Assembly (NCBI RefSeq): GCF_035987325.1
Contig: NZ_CP108488.1
Coordinates: 4,464,001-4,528,000, forward strand
Origin: Streptomyces sp. NBC_01244
GTDB lineage: Bacteria; Actinomycetota; Actinomycetes; Streptomycetales; Streptomycetaceae
Direction of reading: 5' to 3'
Length of the DNA stretch: 64,000 nt
Numbering within the stretch: the first letter of the stretch is position 1; every line of letters starts with the position of its first letter. Below, in pieces: positions 18,845-27,600 of the stretch. A program made the translations under genes and the position numbers. Under the pieces are notes generated by a model, which had not been told where the DNA came from, made no database searches, and saw only the letters and a list, made by a program, of their open reading frames with translations.

Positions 18845-19411
18845 TCAGCTCTCGTCGGCCGGCGCGGCGGCGGCCTTCTTGGCCGCGGCCTTACGGGCCG
18901 GAGCCTTCTTCGGCGCGGGCTCCGCGGCGGGCTCGGCGGCGGGCTCCGCCACCGGCTCGGCGGCTTCCGGCTCCACGACCACGGCGATGTCGACGATCTC
19001 CTCGGAGACCTCGCCGCGCCATGCCCGTACGGTCTGCTCACCGTGCTCGGCGACCTTGTCGTAGGCCTCCTTGGCCTTGACCGCGTACTCGGCGGCCACG
19101 CCGACCCCGCGCAGCGCCAGGTCCTGGGCGGTCTCCCCGAGCTTCTTCGCGTCGATCGCCCCGAACACCTCGGCGACGGTGGCGGTGACCGCCTCCTGCG
19201 CCTCCCTGGCCTTCTCCTTGGCCTTCTCCTGCACGGCCTTCGTGTCGGTGTTCTTCACGGCCTCGATGCGCGCGGGGGCCTCGGCGCGCAGCTGCTCGAT
19301 CAGCCCGGGCACCTTCCTGGCCTGCTGCACGGCGAGGTCGGCGGTGCCGGCGGCGAAGTAGAGGGGGGTCGGGTCGGTGAGGGTCTTCTTCAGGTCATCG
19401 GCGATGGCCAT
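18845..19411 (-). CDS. HBHA-like helical protein with Lys/Ala tail
   Basis: The protein has 188 residues. The first 130 residues are an amphipathic helical coil (ADDLKKTLTDPTPLYFAAGTADLAVQQARKVP...) like mycobacterial heparin-binding haemagglutinin. It is followed by a Glu/Pro/Ala repeat and a Lys-Ala-rich end with KKAPARKAAAKKAAA. In mycobacteria such tails bind heparin or DNA and the protein associates with the membrane and lipid bodies. The function here is inference. The start is ATG 19411 behind GGGAGGA. The gene lies 47 bp downstream of the XRE regulator and is probably co-transcribed with it. Confidence 0.85.
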   Translation of the reverse strand: MAIADDLKKTLTDPTPLYFAAGTADLAVQQARKVPGLIEQLRAEAPARIEAVKNTDTKAVQEKAKEKAREAQEAVTATVAEVFGAIDAKKLGETAQDLALRGVGVAAEYAVKAKEAYDKVAEHGEQTVRAWRGEVSEEIVDIAVVVEPEAAEPVAEPAAEPAAEPAPKKAPARKAAAKKAAAAPADES

Positions 19412-19458
19412 GTGGTGGTCCTCCCGGATCACGGTCTCAGTTCGTGCTCAGTGCGTAC

Positions 19459-19872
19459 TCAGTGCGTACTCGTCTCGGCATCGCCACCACCGCCGTCGGC
19501 GGCAGCTCCCGCTCCTGCCTCGGCCTCGGCGGCGTTCTCCTTGCGGAAGGAGGCGTAGATCTGGAGCAGCACCTGCTTCTGCTGCTCGCTGATGGACGGA
19601 TCGGCGAGGATCACGGCCCTCGTCTCCACGGCGTCCCGGTCCCGCTCGTCCAGGATTCCGGCCTGCACGTACAGCGTCTCGGCGGAGATCCGCAGCGCCT
19701 TGGCGAGCTGCTGCAGGATGTCCGCGCTCGGCTTGCGCAGCCCGCGTTCGATCTGACTGAGGTACGGATTCGACACCCCCGCCGCATCGGCCAGCTGTCG
19801 CAGCGAAAGCTGCGCCTGCCGCCGCTGCTCGCGCAGGTACTCGCCGAGATTCCCGACGTTGAGCGATGCCAT
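19459..19872 (-). CDS. XRE-family regulator
   Basis: The protein has 137 residues. It has a helix-turn-helix near residues 15-65 (LREQRRQAQLSLRQLADAAGVSNPYLSQIERGLRKPS), a short dimerisation region, and an Ala/Glu/Gly tail after about 110. The start is ATG 19872 (MASLNVGNLGEYL). A perfect 24-bp palindrome starts 27 bp upstream and probably is its own operator. It heads the cluster XRE - HBHA-like - DUF2516. Confidence 0.9.
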   Translation of the reverse strand: MASLNVGNLGEYLREQRRQAQLSLRQLADAAGVSNPYLSQIERGLRKPSADILQQLAKALRISAETLYVQAGILDERDRDAVETRAVILADPSISEQQKQVLLQIYASFRKENAAEAEAGAGAAADGGGGDAETSTH

Positions 19873-19899
19873 GACCCGATCCTGCCGCACCTTGCTAAC

Positions 19900-19923
19900 T
19901 ATTGCAAGCAGCTGCTTGCAATA
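19900..19923. promoter_or_regulatory. 24-bp perfect palindrome, likely XRE operator
   Basis: TATTGCAAGCAG and its exact reverse complement abut at 19900-19923. The core contains two TTGCAA half-sites. The position just upstream of the XRE gene fits autoregulation. It is unusually A+T-rich for the region. Confidence 0.75.
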
Positions 19924-20060
19924 ACTCCCACTCCTGAACTCTCACTCCTTGACTCCCACTCCTGGACTCCACCCTGCGACGCGCAGCGATGACCACGGCC
20001 GGTACATCCTGAGGGCGCGGCGATCGCCATCGAACTCGCGACCCCGGGTGAGGCGGCGCC

Positions 20061-20822
20061 CTACGGCGCCGTCGCGATGACCACCGTCGCGTAGTACTCC
20101 TCGGAGGTCACCGCACGGACCGACAGGCCTGCCGCCGTCAGGGCCGCGGCCGTGACGGGGGCCTGGCGGGCGCTCGTTTCGATCAGCAGGCTGCCGCCCG
20201 GCGCGAGCCAGGGCGGGGCGCCGGCGGCCACCCGGCGGTGGACGTCCAGGCCGTCCGCCCCGCCGTCCAGGGAGACGGGCGGTTCGTGGTCGCGGGCCTC
20301 CACCGGCAGCAGGGCGATCTCCCCGGTCGGGACGTACGGGGCGTTGACCACCAGGACGTCGACCCGGCCCCGGAGCCCGGCGGGCAGGGGTGAGTAGAGG
20401 TCGCCCTCCCACACCCGGCCGCCGTACGGGGCCACGTTGCGCCGGGCGTAGGCGAGTGCGGCCGGGTCGATGTCCGCCGCGTGCAGTTCGGCCCCCGGCA
20501 CCCGCGCGGCCACGGCGGCGCCGAGCGCGCCCACCCCGCAGCACAGGTCCACCACCACCGCGCCGGGCCGGGCCGCCTGCACCGCCTCCCGCGCGAGGAA
20601 CTCGCTGCGCCGGCGCGGCACGAAGGCCCCCTCGCCGACGGCCATCCGCAGCCCGCAGAACTCCGCCCAGCCGACGACGTGTTCCAGCGGTTCGCCCGCC
20701 ACCCGGCGGGCCAGCAGCCCCTCCAAGTGCCCCGCGTCCTCGGCGGCGGCCGCCAGCAGCTCCGCCTCCTCCTCCGCGAAGACGCAGCCGGCCGCCCGCA
20801 GGGCTTCCACCAGTGTCGCCAC
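20061..20822 (-). CDS. PrmC/HemK-like methyltransferase with NAPY motif
   Basis: The protein has 253 residues. The N-terminal helical domain (1-75, RRVAGEPLEHVVGWAEFCG) and the SAM domain with VVDLCCGVGALG follow the HemK/PrmC layout (N5-glutamine methylation of release factors). The usual NPPY catalytic motif reads NAPY (VVNAPYVP, about 158-165). The standard PrmC is expected next to prfA elsewhere in the genome, so this is a paralogue with uncertain substrate. Divergence of the substrate-holding motif is real in the sequence; altered specificity is inference. Confidence 0.85.
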   Translation of the reverse strand: MATLVEALRAAGCVFAEEEAELLAAAAEDAGHLEGLLARRVAGEPLEHVVGWAEFCGLRMAVGEGAFVPRRRSEFLAREAVQAARPGAVVVDLCCGVGALGAAVAARVPGAELHAADIDPAALAYARRNVAPYGGRVWEGDLYSPLPAGLRGRVDVLVVNAPYVPTGEIALLPVEARDHEPPVSLDGGADGLDVHRRVAAGAPPWLAPGGSLLIETSARQAPVTAAALTAAGLSVRAVTSEEYYATVVIATAP

Positions 20823-20874
20823 GTACCTCAGTCCTCCTGTTTCCCGTTGCCGTTCCAGTGTCCGGTTCGGCCGC

Positions 20875-22119
20875 TCAGAAGATGTCCGGGCACCACGGCC
20901 GCCGGGCCGTGCGGAACACCGCGTCCGCGAGCGCGAGCGCCCCGGGGCGCTCCTGCGTGATCGCGCCGAGCGCCGCCAGCCGCACCGCCGACTCGTCGCC
21001 CAGGTACAGCGCCCCCAGTGTGCCCACGTCCAGGCGCAGATCGGCCGGCTCCTCCGTGCGCACGCAGTCCCCCGCGCCCGCGTCGAGCCGGTAGCGCCCG
21101 CCCGCCGGCCCGGACGGGTCGGTGACCTCCAGGACGAGGACTCCGGGCACGGCGTACGTCCGCGCGCCGAGGGCCCGTACGACGTCCAGCAGCCGCACCC
21201 ACAGCCAGTCCGCCGAGGTCACGGTCCGGGCGGCGCGCGGGTCGGGCAGCAGCCGGGTGACGAGGTCGTCGGGGGCGCGGTAGCCGGTGCGGACCTTCAC
21301 CACCCAGTCGATGGAACACAGGAACCGCCACAGCGCCCGCTCCGCCTCCGGGGTGACGGCGAGCAACTGCCGTACCTGCACGGTGTTCAGCGGCACCTTG
21401 GCATCGGTCCAGTGGTCGTCGGCGGTGTACCGGACCAGGCCGGCCACCTCGCCCCGCGCGGTGCGGTACACCGCGTGGAACGACGGCGTGTACGGGTTGT
21501 GGGACATCGTTTCCGCACCCGTGGTCACCCGCCACCAGCGGGCGTCGCGGCTCACCGCGCCGGGCGTGGCGGCCCGCACCCGCTCGTGCAGGGCCGGGCC
21601 CAGCTCCCGTACCTCGGCCTCGTCCACGAGGTCGATCCTCCCGCCGTCGCCGGGGACGGCGGCGCGCGGGTCGAGTCCGGTGCGCGGTACGTCGATCTCC
21701 CACTCCGAGACGGAAGTGGCGGGCCCGTACCCGTACCGCCCGTAGATCGGGTACTCGGCGGCGATCAGCGTCGACAGCACGTCACCGCGCGCGTGCGCGG
21801 CGGCCAGCTCGGCGGCCATCATCCGGGTCAGCAGACCCTGCCTGCGGTGCGTGGGCGCCACGGTCACGTTCGTGACGGCGCTCGACGGAACGAACGCCCC
21901 GCCCGGCACGGTCAGTTCCTGCGGGAAGGAGCGGAAGGTCGCCACGCACCGGCCGGTGTCCGCGTCGAACCCGCCCTGGGTCCGGGCGTAGTCGGCGTAC
22001 CCGGCCAGCCGGGCGTGGTCCTCGGCCGTGGGGTGCGCCGCGTTCAGGAAACCGGTCTGCAGGGCACGCAGCCACGCGGGAAGTTCGGATGCGGCGATCG
22101 GCCGGACGTCAGCGCTCAT
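20875..22119 (-). CDS. Eis-type GNAT acetyltransferase
   Basis: The protein has 414 residues with the three-part Eis architecture: an N-terminal GNAT domain with acetyl-CoA loop [15 protein letters not shown] (about 90-104), a second GNAT-like domain without motif, and an SCP2-like C-terminal domain. It ends in Phe, whose carboxylate is the general base in Eis proteins. Eis enzymes acetylate aminoglycosides or lysine residues. The substrate here is unknown. ATG 22119 is used; a GTG two codons upstream (22125) is equally possible. Confidence 0.9.
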   Translation of the reverse strand: MSADVRPIAASELPAWLRALQTGFLNAAHPTAEDHARLAGYADYARTQGGFDADTGRCVATFRSFPQELTVPGGAFVPSSAVTNVTVAPTHRRQGLLTRMMAAELAAAHARGDVLSTLIAAEYPIYGRYGYGPATSVSEWEIDVPRTGLDPRAAVPGDGGRIDLVDEAEVRELGPALHERVRAATPGAVSRDARWWRVTTGAETMSHNPYTPSFHAVYRTARGEVAGLVRYTADDHWTDAKVPLNTVQVRQLLAVTPEAERALWRFLCSIDWVVKVRTGYRAPDDLVTRLLPDPRAARTVTSADWLWVRLLDVVRALGARTYAVPGVLVLEVTDPSGPAGGRYRLDAGAGDCVRTEEPADLRLDVGTLGALYLGDESAVRLAALGAITQERPGALALADAVFRTARRPWCPDIF

Positions 22120-22191
22120 AGCCACCCACGCTAATCGGCCCGGCCCGCCCCCGTCGCCCGCATTTCCGCGGGCCCCGCACCCCCCGCCTCC

Positions 22192-22812
22192 TCAGGCCAG
22201 CAGGTCGTCCACCTGGGCCTCGCCCTCCCGGTAGCGCCGGGTGATCTCCGCGCTGCAGTCGTCGGCCGTGCGCTGGAGCTGCTGGCGGCGGCGCGAGACC
22301 TGCTGCTCGTAGCGCACCAACTTGCCCATGCCCTCGTGGAGTTCCCCGTCCGTGCGCGCGCCCAGGTCCGACAGCTCCACGTCGGAGAGCATCTCGGCCG
22401 CCAGCAGCCGGTACTCCTCCCCGTGCGGGGTGCCGAGCGTGACGTGCCGGGCGGAGGCGCTGCGGCTGGAGGGGGCGTCCGCGAGGATCTCCGAGAGCCG
22501 GTCCACCACCGGCGCCTCGGGGTCCGTGCGCCGGGCGAGCTCGGCGCGCAGGATGTCGATGCGGCCCTGGAGCAGCCGGCGCACGTAGCTCAGGTCGGCC
22601 TCGTCGCGCTGCGCGTCGCGGCGCAGCCCGCGCAGCTCCGGCAGGCCGAGCGCGGTGGTCGGCGTCGGCGGGGCGGCGTCCGCGGCCCCGGTCCGCTGCG
22701 CGGGCGGGCGCGGCGGCGAGGTCTCGGCGGACACCGCGGGCGCGACGGGCGCGCCGGATCCCACGGTTCCGATGGGCGCAGAAGCAGGTGCGGAGGTACC
22801 AGAAGTATTCAT
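22192..22812 (-). CDS. rsiG: RsiG, c-di-GMP-dependent anti-sigma factor of WhiG
   Basis: In Streptomyces RsiG with c-di-GMP sequesters sigma-WhiG and so delays sporulation. The protein has 206 residues. Two copies of the known c-di-GMP signature E-x3-S-x2-R-x3-Q-x3-D can be read exactly: Glu71, Ser75, Arg78, Gln82, Asp86, and Glu169, Ser173, Arg176, Gln180, Asp184. Each is in a long helix, as in the described antiparallel coil. The first 55 residues are a Pro/Ala-rich leader. The start is ATG 22812; longer upstream frames are unlikely. A TnpB-related gene is divergent 236 bp upstream. Confidence 0.93.
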   Translation of the reverse strand: MNTSGTSAPASAPIGTVGSGAPVAPAVSAETSPPRPPAQRTGAADAAPPTPTTALGLPELRGLRRDAQRDEADLSYVRRLLQGRIDILRAELARRTDPEAPVVDRLSEILADAPSSRSASARHVTLGTPHGEEYRLLAAEMLSDVELSDLGARTDGELHEGMGKLVRYEQQVSRRRQQLQRTADDCSAEITRRYREGEAQVDDLLA

Positions 22813-23048
22813 GCGTTCGTGTCCGTCCCCTCGACCGGTGCTGGGGGCACCGCCTGCGTGCATCGTGCCACTCCCCGTGGTACCGACGCAGTCCCACTCC
22901 ACCCGATCGGCCCCGGACGGCCCAACTGATTCGCTTGTCAGCCGTTGCCATCCACCGGATACCCCGTACGGGTGAAGAGGAAAGATTCGGAGCACGCACA
23001 CCTCAACGAAGACGTCAGTCTGAACACAGAACATCCGTGCTGTAGTCG

Positions 23049-24788
23049 GTGACAGGGAAGAGGCGGCCAGTGGCGCGCGTAAGGAGGAGCCAGGTCGGGG
23101 TAGGGCAGCGGAGGCGCAAGCCCCCGCTCCGCGCGCCAGCCGATCCCTTCACCGTTTCGGCGCCCGTGGGTTCGCGCATCCGGGATCGTCTGCGACTGTC
23201 CACCGGCGATGCCGAGGTGTTGCGGATCGTGGGCGACCACCTCGGTAGGCATGCCCGTGCCGATCTGGCCGAGCGTGTGCGGATCGGTGTGGTGCCCGCA
23301 AAGCAGAACCGGCGCGCGGAGCGTAGGCGTGCTCTGACAAAGGTGTCGTCATCGCGGTGGGCAGGGTCGATCACTCGCGCGTCGGAGGACCAGTACCAGC
23401 TGTCCCTGCGGTGCCTCTTCGATGAGCGGGCCTCGCTGCGCCGGACCGTGGTGAAGATCCGCCGTCGCCTGGCGGTGTCCTGCGGCCGGCGGGTGGCCGG
23501 CGTCCGGGGGTATCCGAGCCAGGCTGAGCGGGCACAGAAGCAGCGCCGGTTGCAGGTCCTCACCGCCCGCCTGGCCGAGGTGGAACGGCAGATCGAGGCC
23601 GGGCATCCGGCGATCGTCATCGGCGGCCGACGCTTCTCCAAGATCCGGCACAACCTCATCGACGCCGACCTCACCGCCACCCAGTGGCGAGAACGCTGGG
23701 ACGCACGGCGCATGTTCCTCACCGCCGACGGCGAGTCCGGCGCGCCGTACGGGAACTACACGATCACAGTCGACCCGGCTGACGGCACGGTCACTCTCGT
23801 CCTGCCCGAACCACTCAGGCACCTGGCCAATGCACCACGGGGCCGGTACCGACTCGCCTGTGCTGTCGCCTTCAGCCACCGCCAAAGCGAATGGCTGGAC
23901 CGGATCAGCGGCAATCGTTCCGTCCGCTACGGCATCGTGTGCGATCCGGAACGCGGCCGCTGGTACCTCGACGCCTCCTGGTCCACCCCGGCAACGGTCC
24001 TACCGACGCCAGTAGAACTTGCCGCCCTCGGTAAGAGGCTTCTGGCCGTCGACCTCAACACCGGGCACCTCGCCGTCTGCGCCGTAGACCCCCACGGCAA
24101 CCCCGTCGGCCAGCCGATCACCATCCCCACCGACCTGACCGGACCCACATCCCAGCGCGACGGACGCCTGCGCCAGGCGATCAGCGAACTCATCCGCCTC
24201 GCCCGCCAGAACGGCTGCGCCGGTCTGGCCATCGAGAACCTCGGCTTCGCCGACGCCCGTGCCACCGGCCGGGAGACGATGGGACGCGGCAAACGCGGCA
24301 AGACATTCCGCCGCACCGTCGCCGGACTGCCCACCGCGCGCTTTCGCGACCGACTGGCCGGCATGGCCCACCACGCCGGGCTCGTCCTCATCTCAGTCGA
24401 CCCCGCCTACACCAGCCGCTGGGGAGCCCAGCACTGGAAGCAGCCGCTCCAGCAGCAGTCGAAGACCACGCTCGTCACCGGCCACCACGCGGCAGCCGTG
24501 GCGATCGGTAGACGCGCCCTCGGACATGGGACACGGCGTCGGCCAGGTGTGACCGCAAACGACCAGAGGATCGTCGCGCGGAGAGCTACCGGCCAGACCG
24601 TCACCGTGCCGAGGGCGCTGGGGAACACGATCCCGCCGAGGACCACAGGCACACCCGACCCGGGTGACAAGACCTGCCGGGACCGAAGCGACCAGCTCGT
24701 GCTGTTCCCCGTCTCCCAAGACCGTTCGGGGAGACAACCGGCCAGTCCGGTGGACAGCGATGGGGCCGGTACCGGCCCACATCGATAG
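23049..24788 (+). mobile_element. TnpB-related protein (IS200/IS605 accessory type) with altered RuvC III
   Basis: TnpB proteins are RNA-guided nucleases of IS200/IS605 elements. This one has 579 residues, longer than the usual 400. RuvC I is visible with Asp335 (LLAVDLNTGH), RuvC II with Glu396 (LAIENLGF), and the DPAYTS strand at 451-456. After it the four-Cys zinc ribbon is missing (SRWGAQHW instead of SxxCxxCG). The place of the RuvC III Asp in RDxNAAxN reads GHHAAAVAIGRR (478-489), so Asp is replaced by His. Similar proteins with the same HH motif exist in Streptomyces as far as I remember. No TnpA transposase or clear terminal repeats are seen. The start (GTG 23049) is uncertain. Confidence 0.82.
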
Positions 24789-24817
24789 CAACGGTGCAAG
24801 CCTGGTACACAGGTGTT

Positions 24818-25243
24818 ATGCGAGCAGTGGTGCAGAGGGTGGACGGCGCGAGCGTCGTGGTGGCCGGCGAGACGGTCGGGGAGATCGTCGGGGAGGGGCT
24901 GTGCGTGCTGGTGGGGGTGACCCACGACGACACCCCTGAGAAGGCGGAGCTGCTGGCGCGCAAGCTCTGGTCGGTGCGGATCCTGGAGGCCGAGAAGTCC
25001 TGCAGCGACGTGGACGCGCCGCTGCTGGTGATCTCCCAGTTCACCCTCTACGGAGACGCCCGCAAGGGCCGCCGCCCCACGTGGAACGCGGCCGCCGGCG
25101 GGGCCTTCGCCGAGCCGCTCGTGGACGCGGTCGTGGCGCAGCTGCGGGCGCTGGGCGCGACGGTGGAGACGGGCCGGTTCGGCGCGGACATGCGGGTCTC
25201 GCTGACCAACCACGGCCCGTTCACCATCGTCATCGACATCTAG
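24818..25243 (+). CDS. dtd: D-aminoacyl-tRNA deacylase
   Basis: Hydrolyses D-amino acids (and glycine) mischarged onto tRNA. The protein has 141 residues, typical. Family motifs are SQFTLYGD (about 77-84) and the cross-subunit Gly-cisPro-type motif, which here reads NHGPFT near the C-terminus. It starts at ATG 24818 only 29 bp after the TnpB-related gene, without a clear ribosome site. The TAG stop lies inside the first unit of a 12-bp tandem repeat. Confidence 0.95.
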   Translation: MRAVVQRVDGASVVVAGETVGEIVGEGLCVLVGVTHDDTPEKAELLARKLWSVRILEAEKSCSDVDAPLLVISQFTLYGDARKGRRPTWNAAAGGAFAEPLVDAVVAQLRALGATVETGRFGADMRVSLTNHGPFTIVIDI

Positions 25244-25291
25244 ACCGACATCTGGATCGACGTCTGGATCGACGTCTGGATCGACGTCTGG
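25232..25291. repeat. Five 12-bp tandem repeats over the dtd stop
   Basis: The units are ATCGACATCTAG, ACCGACATCTGG, then three ATCGACGTCTGG. The TAG in unit one is the dtd stop; the other units have TGG at that place. Confidence 0.9.
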
Positions 25292-25301
25292 CGCGCGGCG
25301 G

Positions 25302-26270
25302 TCACGGCTCTACGACGACCTCCTGCGCGGCGGCCGTCTTGCCCACCAGCAGCGGGGCGTCCACCGGAACGTTCCGCTTGACCAGCGCGAGCGCGATCGG
25401 GCCCAGCTCGTGGTGGCGGACCGAGGTGGTCACGAAGCCCAGCTGGCGGCCCTCCTCACCGTCCGCGGCCAGCCGTACGGGCGCGCCGTGCGCGGGGAGC
25501 AGCACCTCGGAGCCGTCCAGGTGCAGGAAGACCAGCCGGCGCGGCGGCTTCCCCAGGTTGTGGACGCGGGCCACCGTCTCCTGGCCGCGGTAGCAGCCCT
25601 TCTGTAGGTGCACGGCGGTGCCGATCCAGCCGAGCTCGTGCGGGATGGTGCGGTGGTCGGTCTCCAGACCGAGCCGCGGCCGGTGCGCCTCGACGCGCAG
25701 GGCCTCGTACGCGAGCAGCCCGGCGGCCGGGCCGTGGGAGGCGGCGAAGGCTTCCAGTCCGTCGCGCGGCAGGAACACGTCGCGGCCGTACGGGGTCTCG
25801 CGCACGGCGAGTTCCTTGGGGACCTCGGCGATGGAGCCGGCCGGCAGGTGCACGACGGCGAACTCGGCGGTCCGGTCGGCGACTTCCACGCGGTAGAAGA
25901 AGATCATCGACTCCAGGTAGGCGATCAGCGCCTCCTGGGTGCCGGGCTCGACGTGCATCCACATCGTCTCGCCGTCGTCGACGAGGTAGAGCGCGTGCTC
26001 GATGTGGCCGTTCGCGGAGAGGATCAGCGCCTCGGTGGCCTCGCCGGGCGGGAGCGCGGTGACGTGCTGAGTGATCAGCAGGTGCAGCCAGCTCAGCCGG
26101 TCCGAGCCGGTGACGGTGACGACCCCGCGGTGGGAGAGGTCGACGAAGCCGCGGCCGTCGGCGAGTGTGCGCTGTTCTCCGTACAGCTCTCCGTAGTGGG
26201 CGGCGACGCCCTCGTCGCGGCCTTCGGCCTGTACGGCGCCGGGGAGATGGAGCAAGGGGCTGCTGGTCAT
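25302..26270 (-). CDS. YgfZ/GcvT-like folate-binding protein
   Basis: Folate-dependent protein that helps repair or assemble Fe-S clusters. The protein has 322 residues with a GcvT-like tetrahydrofolate fold. The YgfZ signature is KGCYRGQETVARV (about 224-236) with its conserved Cys, followed by a beta-barrel domain (GKPPRRLVFLHLDG). It is convergent with dtd and precedes nur in the opposite direction of numbering; both are transcribed leftwards and separated by 32 bp. Confidence 0.93.
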   Translation of the reverse strand: MTSSPLLHLPGAVQAEGRDEGVAAHYGELYGEQRTLADGRGFVDLSHRGVVTVTGSDRLSWLHLLITQHVTALPPGEATEALILSANGHIEHALYLVDDGETMWMHVEPGTQEALIAYLESMIFFYRVEVADRTAEFAVVHLPAGSIAEVPKELAVRETPYGRDVFLPRDGLEAFAASHGPAAGLLAYEALRVEAHRPRLGLETDHRTIPHELGWIGTAVHLQKGCYRGQETVARVHNLGKPPRRLVFLHLDGSEVLLPAHGAPVRLAADGEEGRQLGFVTTSVRHHELGPIALALVKRNVPVDAPLLVGKTAAAQEVVVEP

Positions 26271-26302
26271 GGCACCAGCCTACGACCCTGCCCCCGGCAG
26301 TC

Positions 26303-26764
26303 CTAGTGCTGCTTGGCGGCGCAGGTCTTGCAGCGGCCGAAGATCGCGAAGTGCTTCATGTCGGTCTCGAAGCCGAAGGTGTCGCGGAGCTTGGAGGTGA
26401 ACTCGGCGGCGATGTCCACGTCCGCCTCGATCACCTCGGTGCAGTCGCGGCAGACCAGGTGGATGTGGTGGTGCCGGTCGGCGAGGTGGTAGGTGGGGGC
26501 CCCGTGCCCGAGGTGGGCGTGCGAGACGAGCTTCAGCTCCTCCAGGAGCTCCAGCGTGCGGTAGACCGTGGAGATGTTGACCCCGGAGGCCGTCTTGCGG
26601 ACCTCTACGAGGATCTCGTCCGGGGTGGCGTGCTCCAGGGAGTCCACGGCTTCCAGCACGAGCTGGCGCTGAGGGGTCAGGCGGTATCCGCGCTGGCGCA
26701 GGTCGCTCTTCCAGTCACCGCTGTCGGCGGCGGCGAGGTTCTCGGTGCTGTCGGTGGTCACCAC
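26303..26764 (-). CDS. nur: Nur, nickel-responsive Fur-family repressor
   Basis: In S. coelicolor Nur with Ni2+ represses nickel uptake genes and sodF and indirectly allows sodN. The protein has 153 residues. It has a winged helix (about 20-90, RLTPQRQLVLEAV and ASGVNISTVYRTLELLEEL) and a dimerisation/metal domain with HLADRHHHIHLVCRDC, DMKHFAIFGRCKTCAAK. The sequence agrees with S. coelicolor Nur as I remember it along nearly its whole length. The start is one of two consecutive GTG codons (26764 or 26761). It is followed by ygfZ in the same direction. Confidence 0.9.
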   Translation of the reverse strand: MVTTDSTENLAAADSGDWKSDLRQRGYRLTPQRQLVLEAVDSLEHATPDEILVEVRKTASGVNISTVYRTLELLEELKLVSHAHLGHGAPTYHLADRHHHIHLVCRDCTEVIEADVDIAAEFTSKLRDTFGFETDMKHFAIFGRCKTCAAKQH

Positions 26765-26825
26765 CCGGCCAGTGTAGGCCTCGGGCCCGCACGAGGGGAG
26801 CGGGGAGAGCGTGCGGGAAGCGGGA

Positions 26826-26855
26826 AGCCCCCGGCGGCCAAAGCTGCCGGGGGCT
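26826..26855. terminator. Hairpin between nitrobindin-like gene and nur
   Basis: AGCCCCCGGC (26826-26835) pairs with GCCGGGGGCT (26846-26855). It can end transcription from the nitrobindin-like gene before nur. Confidence 0.75.
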
Positions 26856-26906
26856 CCTGCGCGTACGTACGACCTCGCTCGGCCGGAAGGCCTCAAGACC
26901 TGAAGA

Positions 26907-26952
26907 CCTGGGCCGGGCTGGGCCGGGCTGGGCCGGGCCGGGCCGGGCCGGC
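26907..26952. repeat. Short (GGGCCGGGCT)n tract
   Basis: About four 10-bp units directly abut the stop codon of the nitrobindin-like gene. No coding role seen. Confidence 0.8.
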
Positions 26953-27525
26953 CTAGCGGAAGAAGGCGATGCCGTCGTCCGGCATGTCCGGAAGGTTGCG
27001 CGCCATCTCCGCGACCTCCTCGGGCGTGACGACCTTCTTCAGCTGGGCCGACATGTAGGGGCGCAGCTCCACCTCGGGGGTGGCCTTCTCGCCGACCCAC
27101 ATCAGGTCGCTCTTCACGTAGCCGTAGAGCCGCTTGCCACCGCTGTACGGGCCGGAGGCCGCGGTGCGGGCGACCGCGTCGGTGACGACGTCGATCTGAG
27201 GCTTCTTGTCGGCGAGCTCGCCGTACCAGACCTCGACGACGCCCTGGTCGCGGACCATGACGATCTCGACCTTGCGGTCCTTGTCGATGCGCCAGTAGCC
27301 CGACTCGGACTCCAGCGGCCGCACCTTGTTGCCCTCGGCGTCGAGCACCCAGGTGTGGGAGGTGTACTCCAGGAAGTCCCGGCCGTCGTGGCTGAAGACG
27401 ACTTCCTGGCCGAAGTTGCACTTCTCCTCACCGGGGAAGTCGAAGACGCCTGCGCCCTCCCAGTTGCCGAGGAGGAAGGCGAGGGGAACGAGACCCGGGT
27501 TCAGGTCGGACGGGATCTGGATCAT
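26953..27525 (-). CDS. Nitrobindin/FABP-like beta-barrel protein
   Basis: The protein has 190 residues. The N-terminal GxWxGxG motif of the nitrobindin/peroxynitrite isomerase family is LGNWEGAGVFDFPG (19-32), and the barrel strands (ESGYWRI, VEIVMVRDQGVVEVWYGEL) follow. In haem-binding nitrobindins a C-terminal strand supplies the axial His. At the corresponding place I read RPYMSAQLKK, without His, so haem binding is doubtful. It lies upstream of nur but with a hairpin between. The ATG at 27525 has a poor ribosome site. Confidence 0.85.
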   Translation of the reverse strand: MIQIPSDLNPGLVPLAFLLGNWEGAGVFDFPGEEKCNFGQEVVFSHDGRDFLEYTSHTWVLDAEGNKVRPLESESGYWRIDKDRKVEIVMVRDQGVVEVWYGELADKKPQIDVVTDAVARTAASGPYSGGKRLYGYVKSDLMWVGEKATPEVELRPYMSAQLKKVVTPEEVAEMARNLPDMPDDGIAFFR

Positions 27526-27600
27526 GAATGGCTGCTCAGCTCAGGCGATCTGTGGGAGGGGTTCCGGTATCCGGGGCGGTCGGCGGCAGATCCGAGGGGA

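Noticed and set aside
23049..24788. Cas12-type effector
   Set aside because: Size and the DPAYTS landmark fit TnpB; there is no repeat array or cas gene.
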